Positions 63,777 to 64,000 of a stretch of DNA of 64,000 bases are shown piece after piece. A program made the translations under genes and the position numbers. The DNA comes from Betaproteobacteria bacterium Ga0077526 (lineage in GTDB: Bacteria; Pseudomonadota; Gammaproteobacteria; Burkholderiales; Ga0077523). The notes beneath the pieces were generated by a model, which saw nothing but the letters and a program-made list of their open reading frames with translations, was not told where the DNA came from and made no database searches. Position 1 is the stretch's first letter. Every line of letters starts with the position of its first letter. The stretch lies in contig LNDV01000016.1 in the NCBI GenBank assembly GCA_001464765.1, positions 61,963-125,962 of the forward strand, given 5' to 3'.

Positions 63777-64000
63777 ATGAAAAAACATAACGAATCGACG
63801 ATTGCCTTGCCCCGCGCCAAGGCGCTTTCGCTCGCCGTGCTGGCGGCATTCCCGGGAATGGCCGCGGCCAATCCGGTGGGACCGGAGGTCATTTCCGGCC
63901 AGGTGGGCTTCCACCAGGCCGGCAACACCCTCACCGTCACCAACTCCCCAGGCGCCATCATCCACTGGGACTCCTTCTCCATCGCCCAGGGCGAGATCAC
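63777..64000 (+). CDS. Second TpsA exoprotein, N-terminal part (runs off right edge)
   Basis: The ATG at 63777 is preceded by a GGGGA-like site. The 74 visible codons give a signal peptide (MKKHNESTIALPRAKALS..., ending MAAA) and the first residues of a TPS domain, NPVGPEVISGQVGFHQ and onward. The TPS part is essentially identical to the first TpsA, while the signal peptide is different. It is 142 bases after the first TpsA gene, and presumably uses the same TpsB. Confidence 0.85.
   Translation, partial: MKKHNESTIALPRAKALSLAVLAAFPGMAAANPVGPEVISGQVGFHQAGNTLTVTNSPGAIIHWDSFSIAQGEI

Overview
The window is GC-rich chromosomal DNA with a dense, operon-rich layout, and its gene content suggests a betaproteobacterium. 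The clues are the ftsK / trxB / Smr arrangement, an intracellular Cys-type PHB depolymerase, PEP-CTERM proteins, a type II secretion operon with overlapping genes, and a sulfate-assimilation cluster ordered cysI-DUF934-cysH-cysD-cysN. I see no insertion sequence, phage, rRNA, tRNA or CRISPR array. The taxon is inferred from gene content only.

Region 1 (1-6.2 kb): the 5' part of ftsK runs off the left edge, divergent from trxB, an Smr-domain gene and a NicO-type Ni/Co transporter gene. A PEP-CTERM gene follows on the minus strand. Divergent from it is a compact octaheme cytochrome c of the hydroxylamine oxidoreductase type, with an FNR-like site upstream. Region 2 (6.2-14.3 kb): an RHH/PIN toxin-antitoxin pair with a perfect operator palindrome, PEP carboxylase, a glutathione S-transferase, PhaZ, a xylulokinase-type FGGY kinase and a TauD-type dioxygenase. 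Region 3 (14.4-20.3 kb): gspG-H-I-J-K-L-M-N, translationally coupled and without gspC-F, divergent from a Nudix gene. Region 4 (20.5-30 kb): a heavy-metal RND efflux cluster with one outer-membrane factor, one lipoprotein adaptor and two different permeases.

Region 5 (30-38.6 kb): a small membrane protein, a DUF1800/DUF1501 pair, then an AraC regulator divergent from an amine dehydrogenase operon (large subunit, MauE-like, MauD-like, TTQ small subunit, cytochrome c). The subunits look like aromatic amine dehydrogenase (Aau) rather than methylamine dehydrogenase. Region 6 (38.8-41.1 kb): a second PEP-CTERM gene and a shrunken groES-groEL relic. Region 7 (41.1-48.2 kb): assimilatory sulfate reduction (cysI, DUF934, APS reductase, cysD, cysN) joined to siroheme genes (cobA, cbiX) and a ferredoxin-NADP reductase. 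Together these would turn sulfate into sulfide and supply the siroheme needed by CysI.

Region 8 (48.5-52 kb): a two-subunit CoA-transferase of the IpdAB type and three tandem type IV pilin genes, each of 148 codons. Region 9 (52.2-64 kb): an OmpA-family lipoprotein with internal repeats, then a two-partner secretion locus. This has a TpsB transporter, a 2,682-residue TpsA exoprotein with about 22 copies of a ~65-residue repeat, and the start of a second TpsA. The visible start of the second TPS domain is nearly identical in DNA to the first. The TpsA repeat array, the TPS-domain duplication, the groESL relic and the Aau operon with its promoter palindrome deserve most attention.
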